Below, in pieces: positions 24,800-36,800 of a stretch of DNA of 64,000 nucleotides. This DNA is from Cristatella mucedo (Eukaryota > Bryozoa > Phylactolaemata > Cristatellidae). The notes beneath the pieces are model-generated. The model was not told the DNA's origin, made no database searches, and was given only the letters and a program-made list of their open reading frames with translations. The number at the start of each line of letters is the position of its first letter. The first letter of the stretch is position 1. The stretch covers positions 4,777,001 through 4,841,000 of the forward strand of contig WPIO01000003.1 in the NCBI GenBank assembly GCA_009760855.2, written 5' to 3'. The position numbers and the translations under genes are program-made.

Positions 24800-24925
24800 T
24801 TTATGACTCTAGCTGTTAAGGTGCTCGCCCCGACTAAGGTCTGACTGAGGTGGGCTCGAGCCCCGAGGCATATGTGAAACGCCTGAATAGAGATTAAGTT
24901 CTTTTGGGGCGCTATATATAAATGA
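24800..24925 (+). mobile_element. SINE-1 copy b, with the clearest LINE-A-like tail
   Basis: The head keeps TTAAGGTGCTCGCCCCGAC and a B box GGGCTCGAGCCCC. The tail reads GTGAAACGCCTGAATAGAG, then ATTAAGTTCTTTTGGGGCGC, then TATATATAAATGA, nearly the LINE-A 3' end (GTAAAGCGCCTAGAAATAG, ATTAAGTTCTCTGAGGGCGC). Confidence 0.82.
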
Positions 24926-25079
24926 ATTACACGAACTAAAGACATTACAAGGATCTGACGTTGATACACACTACAAGTAAAAAATGAGATTCAGAAAGTC
25001 GTGAGCACGATAAATAGCCCAGTGGAGGTGTAGATCTGATGGGTGGGGTGAAGCCAAATAATCAAGGTCACCAAAAAGA

Positions 25080-26155
25080 GAGTCCTTAAACCTTCCAGCC
25101 GATGCTTTGCTTGTCTGGAAGCAACCTCAGATCGGCGAGAAGAGGTGTGACGTGGCAGCTGCAATGTTTATGAGAGAGTAGCCTTGCTGCAGAGTTTTTC
25201 GCCAACAGTAACCCCCTGTTTGCACGTGCCTGTAGGCCATCAGGTACTGAGTTAAAGAAGTCGAGACGAGATGTCACAAATGCACGAACCAATTTAAATG
25301 TTGTATCCATGTTTAAAGAGACCGAATTTCAGCAATGTAGCTGAAAGTGGAAATACTTGATTTATTGAGCTGATGTGACTATCCAATGAAGGGTTATTTT
25401 AAAAACGACCCTGGATTGCCAACAGTTTCAACAGGAGATATGCTGATAGAGCTGAGTTTGAGCTATTGGTTTTCTAATGTTTGAATGTCCTCGTGGATTC
25501 CGAATAACTCGTTGGATTTTCATGACTAGTTTAATAATTATTTGCCACCATCCATGTACGAATGTTATCTAAACATGCAGTAAGGAAGTTGAGTGAATTC
25601 GAATAGCAGTAATGGTGGGAAGGGTTAAAGCAGAAGTACAGCTAAGGGTAGTTCGTATGGAAGCCTAAGCACAGATTGATCCTTGTAATGCCATCAGAAA
25701 AAGAGAGGTATATACCATGAAAAGAGCAGCACCAAGCACTGAGCCCTGAGGCACTCCATACTTTAAAGATTCATTGAATGATATGCGTCCATTCACATTG
25801 ATAGGCTATAGTCTAGAGCTGAGACAGGGCCTGAACCATTACAGTACAGCTCCAGTGATGCCCAGGAAATGTGAGAGAAGCTCAAAAAAAGACAAGGTGA
25901 TCGATCGTATTGAAAGCTTCGAAAAAATTGAGAAAAACAAGCTGAGAGAAAATGATAAGTCAGCATTCCTAAGACTGTCGTTACATACACGAAGAAAAGC
26001 CGACTCTGTGCGGTAATACGCTCTAAATCCTGATATGAACTTACTAGCCACGACACCAGTTTCATTACGTGAGTTCAGCCGGTCTGCAACGACTCGTTGC
26101 TGCGTCTTTAATTATAACAGTAGATATGAGACTGGGAAGAATTCTCCTAGGTTCT
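25080..26155 (-). mobile_element. LINE-A copy 6, RT region
   Basis: A - strand copy lacking the 3' UTR. Frame 25086-25310 keeps LVRAFVTSRLDFFNSV followed by HVTPLLADLRLLP. Around 25840-26060 frames keep SKFISGFRAYYRTESAFL. The 5' end of the match is near 26155, where GACGCAGCAACGAGTCGTTG (- strand) aligns with the copy 1 segment at 1085-1110. Heavily broken. Confidence 0.8.
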
Positions 26156-26159
26156 CCTG

Positions 26160-26222
26160 ATAAAGTAATGCAATATATCTCCATACGTAACTCAACAAAG
26201 CCGTACAGACTACGTCAGTCTT
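26160..26222 (-). mobile_element. LINE-B tail fragment
   Basis: About 60 bp matching the extreme 3' end of LINE-B (+ strand: ATATCTCCATACGTAACTC, then AACAAAGCC and GACTACGTCAG), abutting LINE-A copy 6. Confidence 0.6.
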
Positions 26223-26489
26223 ACGAATATGATAAGGGCTTAGTTGCATATTGAGAGTGCATTTCTTAAGTTCACAAGTGTTGTTGCCTGGGGTATTGCA
26301 ATGCATAGTGACAAGACATTCACATAGTAACCTAAGAGCAGGACATCTCTTCGTAGGTTTTTACAATGACTGGAAAGAGAGCATTCTATTGGCTAGTTCT
26401 AACGTGCAAAGTTTCAGCTCATACAAACACCATAGAACAATTGACCCTGACGGTGCCAAGGCTTTGGGAGTAGGTAAGTTTTTACTTTG

Positions 26490-26640
26490 TTTTACAAGTG
26501 TTGAGGGACGATATATATTGATGTCAATCGATTGTGTGTACCAGGCTTTGTTAGCACAGAAAATGTAGGCATGGTCTCCGAGGAATTCCAGGTTTTTCAG
26601 TGCCACAGTTAACTACCAGCCTCAGAGCAGCTGGTGATGC
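26490..26640 (-). mobile_element. LINE-A fragment, coding 3' end
   Basis: The + strand has TACCAGGCTTTGTTAGCA, then GGTCTCCGAGGAATTCCAGG, which aligns with LINE-A copy 5 at 23670-23730. Surrounding sequence 26225-26490 may be more of the same but is too diverged to call. Confidence 0.55.
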
Positions 26641-28195
26641 TTGGAATGACGTGAGAAGCTTAACTATGAAGTATTTCAGGTAAGTTGGTAGGAGCAAGAG
26701 AACGAAAGGGCGTGATTAAGAAAGGAAGGCAAGAGAACGAAGGGGCATTGGTAGGAGTAAGTTACTTTCATGAGCTGCAAAACCTTAGGATCTTAGTGAA
26801 AGACCACAACGGGCACGGAATTTCTTGCAGTTCTGACATACTTGCCATTTAATAAGCTAATGGTGGTACCTCGCTAGGTATATATGACCTGATTTCTTAA
26901 AATCAATCACTCTATATGTGAGGGTCCCGGCTATAGAATTCGTCTACTTAATTCTGATTAAACGTAATAATTAATTAGTTGGGAACAATGCATTTAATTT
27001 CTTACCTAACCGAATAATACAGAGTAAACAATTTATTAAGTTGTCAGAGGTAAATGGAAGACCCTTAATCCTAGTTATTTGCGATCTACAGCAGGTGCTG
27101 ACCTGTGGCTAGACAGCGGCAGTAAAGTTAACAAGGCAAGTGTCCATATGTCTGCAACTAAGGTAAGAGAATTATTTGTTCTGCCTTCCTCTCTCCAAGA
27201 TCGTGACTCACGGATAATCTTCTTTTTTGGAAAACGACATAGTTGTCACAATAACAGCCGCCGACCAAAGAGAGCAAAAATTACGAAATATGAGCTCGAA
27301 ATCGGTTTCAAAATAAAGCGAGATAGCGGAAAGAAAAAACTCAATGGGCTTTGACTTTCAGAATTTGGTCATATTTCGTCCAACTTAGCAGACCAAAGTG
27401 ATAAATGTGATATTTTAACGAGTGATTGCTTCTGCACAATTTATTGTTTTCTGACACCCTTATATCCTCCTCACATTTTATGCTGCAATAGGACAAAAAA
27501 CTTGACCAACTTTAGGTCAATTAGTAAGGGTCACATTAAGCACAACGAATTGGCACCTAATACTAAAAATTCCTTGTATAAGTACGGAACAAATGCAGAA
27601 TAAAACTCCAAGTGACACCAGGGAACGTGTCTTTGCTAATTTGGTAATTAACTTACGTCCGTGACCAACGTTTTTATCCCAGAAAAGCATGAGCATGCAC
27701 GGAGACTAGGCAGAGGTGGCAAAAATGAATTTGACACCTATGCTCTATGCATGGTCAAGCCGTATATAACGATTCAAGTCTGCGAAAATAAGAAAGCTCT
27801 CAGAAACTAGATATGCCCAAAAGCTTATTATTCAGTTCACGTCGTCGTTTGATATACACGACAAGCAAGAACCGATCAAAAATGCTACCAACCAACATAT
27901 TCAACGATCACCTAATCATGAACCTGCGAGAGCCAACTAATAAAACCTTACCTAAACTAGATAACTACCTATTTTTACGGACAGTCGAACAAAATGATTT
28001 CTCTCAAAAGTTGCTCCCATGTGGCTGCATGAAAGATTTCGAAATAAATCGATTCGATAACTCTACCTGAGGGCTGATGATAATTTTCATGGCTCAAGTG
28101 GAAATGCGATTGCTTAGAAAAACGGTAATTAGTTCAGTGAGGATGTTTGGAAAGACAATTAAAAGCACTGTTTTTGAGAATTCAGCAACACATAC
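26641..28195. other. Intergenic or intronic, no gene called
   Basis: Downstream (on -) of the exon at 28196, so possibly an intron. It holds open frames 27079-27354 and 27813-28070 on +, with no recognisable domain. A - strand GTAAGT at about 27655 has no clear matching exon. Confidence 0.3.
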
Positions 28196-28309
28196 CTGGG
28201 TGGTTGTATACTACCTCCACTGAAGCTTCCGTCGGTGGCGGTTTGTACACTGTTGGGGGAGGACCAGGAGGCACGTACGGTACAATACGAAAACCATAGA
28301 GATCCGTTA
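28196..28309 (-). CDS. Candidate exon X3, proline-rich linker of an unknown surface-type protein
   Basis: Very clean splice borders: acceptor TTTATTTCTCTCTTGTAG and donor CACCCAG|GTATGTG. The exon is 114 nt, 38 codons, phase 1 on both sides. Read from the phase set by the upstream exon, it gives V-TDLYGFRIVPYVPPGPPP, then TVYKPPPTEASVEVVYNHP, open throughout. Another frame is also open, but only this one joins exon X2 without a shift. I do not recognise the family. The proline-rich centre suggests a hinge between extracellular domains. No decayed copy of this exon was found elsewhere in the window. Confidence 0.6.
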
Positions 28310-28379
28310 CTACAAGAGAGAAATAAAATCAGGAATGCATGTCAGCCGAAAAGCCCCCAATCTGAGCTTTGCATGTCTC

Positions 28380-29110
28380 ACCAAACTAATGCCTGACTTA
28401 CCGTATTCGTATCCATGTGGATATAACCGATTCAGATATTCCCTGCTACACCCTATAACATATTTATTGCATATTCCGAGGTACATGGATATGGTGCAAA
28501 AAACTTGACAGAGCCCTGAATTATGTCTACGGCTGGAGCTTGAACATATCATTCCTTCTCTTTACGTCTACCTTTACGGAGAACAGCAAGATTCGCCGAA
28601 CGATTTTTTGATCGCTTCAAACGTTTGAGAAATCAAGTTATAGAATTTGCATCTGGTCACTGGTATCGCTGCTAATCTTCATCCTCAAGCATCGCAAATT
28701 AAATTGAAAATTGTAGTGTGAACTAAGTCCATATTTTGAGACAGCAGCTTATTTTAAACATTGCTAATTTGTGAGCTTATACCTTCACTTTACCTCTAAC
28801 CAGCTGGCAAAACCGTGGGCATTTAAAACAGTGGTAGATTCCTAATATGTATTCAGTTGATAACTGATTACTACATAATTTTGAGAAAATTGGGACCGAT
28901 ATATTTTTTTTAAACTTGAAAAAATTAATTCGAATTTGTGTTGAATTAGCATTTTTTTCAATGTTCGCTTCTGTATCTTACCACTCAAAAGTAAATGTAG
29001 CATGATGGAGAATCCTGATAAATGTGCCACATTTGAGTCTCACAACCTTTCGGTATTTCGACATTAGCTGACAAATGCTGACAACAGTAGCCCTTGTGCC
29101 GTCTAATAAA
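28380..29110. repeat. Segmental duplication R, left copy (partner 30450-31260)
   Basis: Aligns in order with 30450-31260: GTCTACGGCTGGAGCTT/GTCTACGGCTAGAGCTT, CTACCTTTACGGAGAAC/CTACCATTACGGAGAAC, TTTTGAGACAGCAGCTTATT/TTTTGAGACACCAGCTTATT, and TCACTTTACCTCTAAC/TCACTTCATCTCTAAC. The left copy includes mini-exon X2; the right copy retains only a ruined version. Confidence 0.85.
28402..28452 (-). CDS. Candidate mini-exon X2
   Basis: A 51-nt exon (17 codons) ending in a consensus donor (GAATACG|GTAAGTC) and starting after ATGTTATAG. Phase 1 at both borders, so it splices to X1 and X3 in frame and gives (G)CSREYLNRLYPHGYEY. The acceptor choice is inferred from phase and length; its pyrimidine tract is weak. 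A decayed relative lies at 37235-37310 and a weaker one within 30450-30540. Confidence 0.5.
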
Positions 29111-29261
29111 TTACGCCAAGCTTGGGTTTAGCATGTGTGATTTGGTGTAATCTGGCTTACATGTTTAAACAGGATAACTTAAAGTCTATTGGAGCCGTCG
29201 CGGATATACTGAAGAGTTCCAGGAGTAAGTGGCCGAAATAAGGTATCGTGATCAGTCTTAC

Positions 29262-29369
29262 CTCCATAAAGTGAGACATTATGAGACCTACCAGCATCGC
29301 TGCACATGAAAACTACTCCACCACCGTGCACAGGATCGTTTAACCCTCTGCTCTGACCATAACGTTTAG
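29262..29369 (-). CDS. Candidate exon X1 of the same - strand gene
   Basis: Donor TTATGGAG|GTAAGAC is strong. The acceptor at ACATCTTAG gives 108 nt (36 codons), phase 1 on both sides. The peptide contains KRYGQSRGLNDPVHGGG, then VVFMCSDAGRSHNVSLYG, then joins X2. The frame stays open upstream to 29427, so a different start is possible. A related piece at 36640-36760 (RYGSAPELSEIYDGGWTIKY, then TCN) supports past coding use. LINE-A fragments begin immediately upstream at 29425. Function unknown; a secreted or extracellular domain is inferred from phase and the lone Cys in a strand-like setting. Confidence 0.5.
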
Positions 29370-29424
29370 CTAAGATGTCATTAGGCATTCTACCACTAAT
29401 AATTTGATCATGCTTCCTTTGAAG

Positions 29425-29500
29425 CATATATAGAGTGCTGAGAAATAGATTGAGTTTTCTGAGGGCCCCTGTCTAATGTATTATTATTATTATTAATACC
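29425..29500 (+). mobile_element. LINE-A tail fragment with ATT repeats
   Basis: Terminal motif GTGCTGAGAAATAGATTGAG, then TTTTCTGAGGGCCCC, followed by about five ATT units. Confidence 0.78.
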
Positions 29501-29830
29501 TTGTACCGACGTCAAAATCATTGGAGACCCTTCCTTTAGTTCCTATGCTCCCAAAGTCTGGAATTTACTATCGACGCATGGTGCAACGTTCCCCGACATG
29601 ACGAAATTTAAAAAGAAGCTTTAAACGCAACAATTCTTTACAACATTTGGTCGGTCTTTGTAATTCGTCATTCGCCTGCAAATACAAATACCTGCTTAGG
29701 CTTTTCCGGCTGCATGCGGATGTTACTGCAAGTCATTTGGTAGTGCTTTCTATAGAGCATCTGTAAAGTGCCTACAAAGAGATTTAATTATCCTAAAGTT
29801 CTGTACAAGTAGATTATTATTATCGATAAT
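29501..29830 (+). mobile_element. LINE-A 3' piece, second insertion next to the previous tail
   Basis: Begins at the coding end (TTTAGTTCCTATGCTCCCAA, AGTCTGGAA; compare copy 1 at 2270) and ends with GTAAAGTGCCTACAAAGAG and ATTATTATTAT. Adjacent ATT-tailed copies suggest insertion into the ATT tract of an older copy. Confidence 0.75.
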
Positions 29831-30449
29831 ATTGAATCAAATGAGAGGAAATATGTCTCGACCATGTTGCTCTTGTTGGGTTAACGGGAGTGTGAAGGTT
29901 TCGGTGGGAATGAGCGTTTGCTTGAGATGTGTGACTGTCACGGTTGGGCACTGTCTCGGATTAGTTCAGCTCTCAGGCATGTCATTGCCTTTGTATTTGG
30001 CTAGTAAGTAAGCTGGTCTAATACATACGTGAGATATGTTCTGTAGACGCCGTGTATGACACGTTTGAACTTTTTTACAGTGACATTTGGAACCCTTAAC
30101 GCCAGATGACTTACTTACGCACTAAGAAGAATATTTGTTTAATAGAAATGGTTTCACCATGCGATTTTATAGCTGGAGCAGTTTAAAAAAAGTGATGCCG
30201 CTGGAATGGACTTAAAATTTGAGAAACGAAAGTTTATACCTACAGCAAACAAAAGGCGACACACCAGTTCTTTTACCTATGTACTGCTAAGTGCGGATTT
30301 CTAATTTACTCCACATATTTAAAAAGCCGCATTATTTTGCCTCAATTATTAACAGTCCAATGCTGTTACAACGAGACTGACTGCCTCGTATTCGGATTTC
30401 AAAAGAAAACGTCACAGCCTCACTCGAGAGTCTGAGCATGAGTGCTGTA

Positions 30450-31260
30450 TCTCATGAACATTGTTTTGGATTCATATTGGTACGTTTGAGGCAAATTCTC
30501 TTTGCTACATCCTAGAGCAAGTTTAATGAAAATTCCAAGGTACGTGAACAGGTTGAAAATAAATGTACAGAGTTTTAAGTTAGGTCTACGGCTAGAGCTT
30601 TAAAATATCATTTTTTCTCTTTGTGTCTACCATTACGGAGAACCGCAAGGTTCACCGAATAATACGTCGCTCGCTGCAAATGCTTCACAAATATCAAGTA
30701 ATGCAAATTTATTCTTATCACTAGGCTAGCTGCTAATCTGCATCTAAAGAGATAGCCCATACAAATGCCACTATTTGAGTGAAAACAGTTTGTTTATTTT
30801 GAGACACCAGCTTATTTTCAATAAGGCTGATTTGTGAATTCACACTTTCACTTCATCTCTAACTAGCTGGCACAACCATGCTAGTATTTCAAATGATGCT
30901 AGATTAGAAATAAGTGACAGTTGATATATGATGATTACATACTTTTTAAAAATAATGGACCTATTGGTTATTTTAAAGCGAGTAAATGTAAGCTGATCGA
31001 GCACCCTGATGCAGTTGCTCGTGCTATTCTCACCAGCACTCGCCATTGCTTGTAGTGGGGAATAGTTGGCTTACTGCAGAGCTTATATGCACGAACTATT
31101 TTGTGAAGAGTAAGCACTGTATCCCTGAGTTAGGAACAGTGGGGCTTGTAGTTCTCTATGGTGTCGAGACAGATTTCATGTGTCCTTTTTGAGTGTGACG
31201 GTAGCATTAAACTGCTGTTAAAAGTTGCCCTATTGCCATCTACTAAATCTACTAAACGAC
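30450..31260. repeat. Segmental duplication R, right copy
   Basis: Partner of 28380-29110. It carries an extra stretch of about 150-200 bp (about 31020-31190) not present in the left copy. Confidence 0.82.
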
Positions 31261-34200
31261 AGTGCTAGGAGGGCTAAATCTTCTTACATTGATAGCATTG
31301 CAATTAAAAATGTAGCTCCACATCTACTAATATTCACTAAGTTGTGGAAGCTTACTTGTAGGGTATTATTGGCTATCGGATCTGCTTGATGTTACCCATC
31401 ACGCACAACCTTAGACTGACTAAACCTTAGGAGACACGTATGGTTTTGTGAGACAATAATGAACCTTATAAATCAGAGTCCCAATTAATATTCGAACAGT
31501 GCTAAAACGAAGAGTTCACTAACCCTTACGTTGGTGGCAGTAATAGTACTCTATTTTTTATTAATATAATTATTATTTAACTCTTCTATATTGCTCCATG
31601 TGTCTAGCCAAGTGAACTGCTGAGGAACATAAAACCTGAAGAGCAAAGGGGACTTGAAAAAAACGTTTAGGAAAAGCTGTGAGCTGTCGTGGTCAAGCTT
31701 TAACATGGAGACGAGACTGCAGGAAACAACACCAGCTGGTCATGATTCTGAAACCCTTGGAATCCTACTCATAGGAAACCAGCATTTTTAAGAGTTGTAA
31801 TTGGGATTATGTGTTCGTGTTATGAGCTTCTATCAACACACTTAGGGCTCTGCTATTTCACCGGTCAGTTTAAAGTATAGGTGTAGATATGTTTGATAAT
31901 CATTAACGTTACAGCCTGGATTGTGCTTTACGGTAACATCAGCCAGAAGGATAGAGATTATACATGGTGACAAGAGGCAGACCAATGACAGAGTTCAAAC
32001 TCAGCATATTTTTAATGATCTCATCAAACAATCTTGTTATATTGATATCCATAGTAAGATTGGACTGAAGCAATCGTGGTGCTGTGCTAATAATGCCCTT
32101 GAACGACGAGAGGCACACAAAAGAAATTGCATGATAAATATTACCAAATACTGAGGAAATAACAAATTAAACAACCACACGAGAGCACTCGAAGTCTGTT
32201 TTTCTGACAAGGCCTCAATGTAATCAAGCAGTACTGATTCTGCAGCTTGGTGATCTATAAAAACAGTCAGGAACTAACCAAATGGTTTGGTTTCATTTAT
32301 TTATTTCAATAGATTAACCCTTACTCGTTACTGTTTCTTTGATAGTAAATGGGACACTGGAAGGAATTTGCTCAGTTTTCCTTCGCTCTTTGTTGCCATA
32401 ATTAATCTTGTAATAAATGCAGCCATTTTAAAAGGAACAGGGGCACACAATTAGGTTAAGCAACTATCTACTGTATGATCTATGCATGGAATAAGAGTTA
32501 AGACACATGTAAGACATTCGGAACGGGGTTTTGAGAGGTATATTTTTATTTGACTAGGAGATCAATTTTAGAGTTAACTCACTAATTGTCTACTCAGTGA
32601 CCTAATGTGTACTAGGTGTTTACGAAATTGAGAGCCTTGAGTCTAAGGTCCTAGGGTATGGTTAGGGAAATGGGTCCATAGGTGCTGTTGCTACTTTAAT
32701 GAGAAACTCTCTCACCTCGTCCATATAGCTGACGGAGAAGTTAGAAAAACGACCGAAAAGATCGCCAACATGACTACTAGGTAAGAAGCTAAATTGAAGT
32801 GTTTAAGGAGATGGTTGATAGTAGACATGAGAATTTTTTATTGTTAAAATGTGTATATACCCAAATTTACAGAAGGCAAACTTAGCCATAGTTAGGTAAG
32901 ATTGGCAGAAAAAATACTTTAGTTCTCGAATGCTTATCGATGGACAGTTAGTCCAGATCCTTTTCGTACTTCCTCAAGCTTATGATTAGTAAACGTAGCT
33001 AGTTTAATATACATGGCTAACCGTAGGCCTCACAGCACAGGCAGACAATATGTTTAGTCAGAGATGAAAGCTAGTGTTTGTGATTGCATCTAACCAATGA
33101 CAGGTGGACGGAAAGAATTAAGCAACGGATGTGAAGAGGATACTTTCCCATGGACAGCCTCTTGTCAAGGGTCCTAAGGTTTCGCGATTTTTAGCTTTGA
33201 CTGTATCTTCATGCACTCGCATAAGCATAACTCGGTAAAAATACAATATGAAGAGATACACCTCTTTGAAGAGAATGAGTGATCTTGTTACTAGAAAGGT
33301 CATGAATAGGAGCAACCTGAGCAAAACAGCCAGACACTGAAATATGCTTGTCATTATGCTCCCAGTCAACGTGCTCAGCATTCTGCACCTATGTGCAACG
33401 TATATGGTGTTGGGAATGAGGTTATTAATATGAGTTTATTCGTGGAAATAAATGTCGAAATTTCTAAGACTGAGGAAAGATGAATTTCTAAAATACAGAC
33501 TCAAAACGGAGGTCGGAAACCACTGAAATCAAAGAAGACATGCTGCCTTGGAAACTGTCACTTGAGGCTGCCGTTCAAAAATAACTGTAGGAAAAAACAC
33601 AAACTATGGATTTGAGGGAATGATTACTGGGGAAAGCAGATTGCTTGAAATAGAGACAACCACTCACTAGGTTGCGATCACTAGCGTTTGAAAAGATCTA
33701 TTAGTGTTTAAAAAAACTGCCTGTCAGAGTGGCATTAAAATCTTCGGTCGGACTCTTCATAGATTTTATTAAGATTTTCGCTGAAATGAGCCGATCAAGA
33801 TCATCATAAAGAATCAAGTCCCCTAAGGAAAGTGCTAATCATTAATCTGGTCAACCTGTGGTAAGATTTATAGTATCTGATAAGTCAGTCACGAACTGTG
33901 GGATGCAAATTTCCCTGAAGCGATGATTGTACGTGTTAGCACTACATTTTAACAAATCGGACAAGCTACAAATGCAGTTATCTTACCATGTGAGCAGTAT
34001 CTGCATTGACCTTGATTACGTTTATAATGAGAACTTTCCATTTATCAACATAACTACAATTCTCGGCAGATATTTTTTAATGCAGTCGGAGCATTGGCAA
34101 GCAAGCAAGATATAGTTGACGCATCTGTTATCCGACTTGAAAAAATGTATCATACGACACATTTTGGCATCTTTTAGAGAAACACCGAAGAATTGAAGTA

Positions 34201-35740
34201 TTGCAATTTGAGCATTAACATTTAATAGTATGATTTTTCTGGAAGAATTGACAAAATCCAGTGCCACAACGGACAAACAACTCGGAACAGCCATTTCTGG
34301 TGCACAATAAATGAAAGAATTCTTTAAAATAAGGTCCTAGGATTTTCTTTCAGTTACAATGTCAAAATTTCAGAGACGCGTTATCAGCTCTGTAGGTAAA
34401 CGAATTTCTGGCATGTCTTATTATTGCCTAGACTATTGAAGCAAGGGTTTAGTGATCTATGGCTCACTGTTTCCCCAGGGAACAAGTTCCTCTGGTTTCT
34501 TGCTGTTATTGCACTGTCGATTTCTAGCATATTCCTAAACCAGATCTCGCCTGTATAGGAGCATGATGAAAACAAGAAGTCTCAAACCTTGAACATTCTT
34601 CAAGCTATTGCCGGACACAGTTTATAAGGTGATTTTTTTAGAGGGGTATAATAGGCACACCTAAGATATTTTACACCCATGTCTTCTGATTGTGCGGCCA
34701 AAAACCATCCTTTGAAAATCATAACTGAATACACAAAAACATGAAACCGCCAAACTAGTTAATTGGTCCGTGGTTTTCAGCACCTTGTAGTCCAGTCAAG
34801 GTGGCAGCATGTACATCACGTATATTTACTGCATCGTCGTCATAATCGTACACGGTGGGATTTTTTAATATTTTGGCAGCAGTTTAAAAAAAATCGGCAA
34901 AGGTTAAGATTTGTGAAAATTTTTAAGGATACGTAGATTTGTTTGGCTGTATTGTTTGGATTTATTGCACATTTTTGAGCGTTCGAAAAGCAAAATTTGC
35001 TATGAGCCAAAGAGGATATTATCGGTGGAATGTCATTTAAGCTAGAGTGGTTTACGACTGCTCACGATGGAGAGAGTGCAGCATAATTTAGAAAATCCTA
35101 GATATACTAAGTTTCCTTTCCTTCACCATCGTCGCTCTTGCATGGTGAATGTTTCGTATGCGAAATACCCTATTAAACAATCCTGGCATCAGTTATCACA
35201 TCAACGAGAGCATTTCAGTGAAGATTGTGAAGCTATAATAGGCATTTGCTAACATATCAAATACGCATGTAACTAGGCTTCGGCGAATCCAAATCTGCAG
35301 GCTGATTGCAAGGAGTAGCATTCGCCAGTAGGGCAGCTAGTGAGGCAAGGAGCACGGGAATAAGATGAGTGACGGAAGTGATTATTAAGTAAATGACGGG
35401 AAACAAGTATTTCCTCGGCTACTCCGTTGGAAAGCAAATATGCCCTAAGCCAAGGCTAGCAATGTCGGGAACTACATTCGCTATAAGCAAGTACTTTATT
35501 GAGCATTGAAAAAAAAACACTAGCGGTGCTTGGTGTCGGGAGGCAAGAATTAGGTCTTCATGCCTTGCTTAATATATAAAACAAAAAAGCATAACACAAA
35601 GTCATAGTGTTGATAGACTATTGGAGCGAAAGAAAGAACCACTGAATCGAAGCAAACTCAACTCGCTTGTACAATACGAGGAATGTGCAACTTAATAAAT
35701 ATCCTGATTCTAAAAGGACTCAGTATGGTAGAAGGTATAT
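31261..35740. other. Long AT-rich region without a supported gene
   Basis: Only short open frames. A - strand stretch near 33700-33780 can be read as a possible endonuclease relic (EDFNATL in place of GDFN), which would make 33.1-34.6 kb the 5' half of an old LINE. This is too weak to call. Frames 34022-34294 and 34384-34575 (-) are unrecognised. Confidence 0.3.
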
Positions 35741-35741
35741 G

Positions 35742-35778
<37 letters not shown>
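35741..35778. repeat. (AT)n microsatellite
   Basis: Uninterrupted AT run after a short GTATAT preamble. Confidence 0.95.
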
Positions 35779-35780
<2 letters not shown>

Positions 35781-36639
35781 CATAACAGCTACCATAAGGA
35801 GGTTCAGTGAATAACAAGGAAAGATTTATTTGAAAACTAGATTAATAGACTAATCGATTGGAAGTTTAATTTAATCAAACATTAAAACCTCATTTACGTT
35901 AACACTTATTCCAAACAAAATTTCACACTTCCATCAGCTGGCAAGCAATGAGTCTCTGTAAATAGATGTAGGATAGCAAAATATATTTTTGGAAGTGGTG
36001 TTTCCATGATTTTCGGCATTTATTCAGAGTCGTGATTTGAAGCTTGGTTGACACAAAAACGATTTTCGCCTAATCACGTCATCAGTTATTTAAGACTTTG
36101 AAATCACAAAACGCAAAAACCACAGCTTGACCTCATTTATTGCAGGACAGCTCCGTCGGAATCAAGTAAGCTACAATGCAGTGGCAGCTCTATAAAACAA
36201 ATTCTTGGTTTTACTATAAGTAAAAATATTAGCTTCAACATTTTTTCTTCCAATCAAAGTGGCTGTGACCCTTTAATAATCATCGAGTAAGATACACTGA
36301 TAATTACTTTAGTATCATATAATAATATCTGAGACAACTATGTTTTATGTGAGGTTCACGTTTTAGCTCTATAGACAATCACAGCTTCACATCTAGCTCT
36401 CATTCAAAGGCTTCTCAGCCACCGTGTCTCGACGTATTGTGTTTAACCGAAATTCTAATTTAAAAAGCCAATTCAAATCCTGTGGTTCAAATTTAATAAA
36501 TCAAATCAAGTAAAACGAGATGGAACTTCGAGTAACGTAAACAACCGTGTGGCGGAAGCTGCAAAGGAGTAGTCATGCCGGTCCAAATAAGATTGCTTAG
36601 CCACAAGTCATGGACAAACTGAGTTTTGTTCTGGGTATT

Positions 36640-36800
36640 GCAGGTATACTTAATAGTCCAGCCACCATCGTATATTTCCGAAAGCTCAGGAGCACTGCCA
36701 TACCGTGCAACATGTGTGTTTTCAGAATGCCTTTTGACATAGTGACGATCAAGTCTCATTATTGTGTATATGCCCCTCCACCAGTAACTCAGGTGAGCCA
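36640..36800 (-). pseudogene. Decayed relative of exon X1
   Basis: The - strand frame within 36493-36801 reads ARYGSAPELSEIYDGGWTIK, then YTCN. It lines up with RYGQSRGLNDPVHGGGVVFM, then CS, in exon X1. Upstream residues also agree loosely (MRLDRH/MLQRKH). The position of the X1 donor now reads TGTGG|CTAAGC, so the GT has been lost. A pyrimidine-rich CTTTCTCTTTTTGG precedes it. Best read as a dead exon copy of the X family. Confidence 0.42.

Noticed and set aside
27079-27354. + strand frame with a donor-like ACTAAG|GTAAGAG
   Set aside because: One donor-like site and one weak acceptor occur often by chance in this much DNA; no second copy or known domain.
33120-34600. Endonuclease half of an old LINE on the - strand
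   Set aside because: Only one loose motif (EDFNATL) and scattered similarity; no SDH or HILDL motif could be placed.
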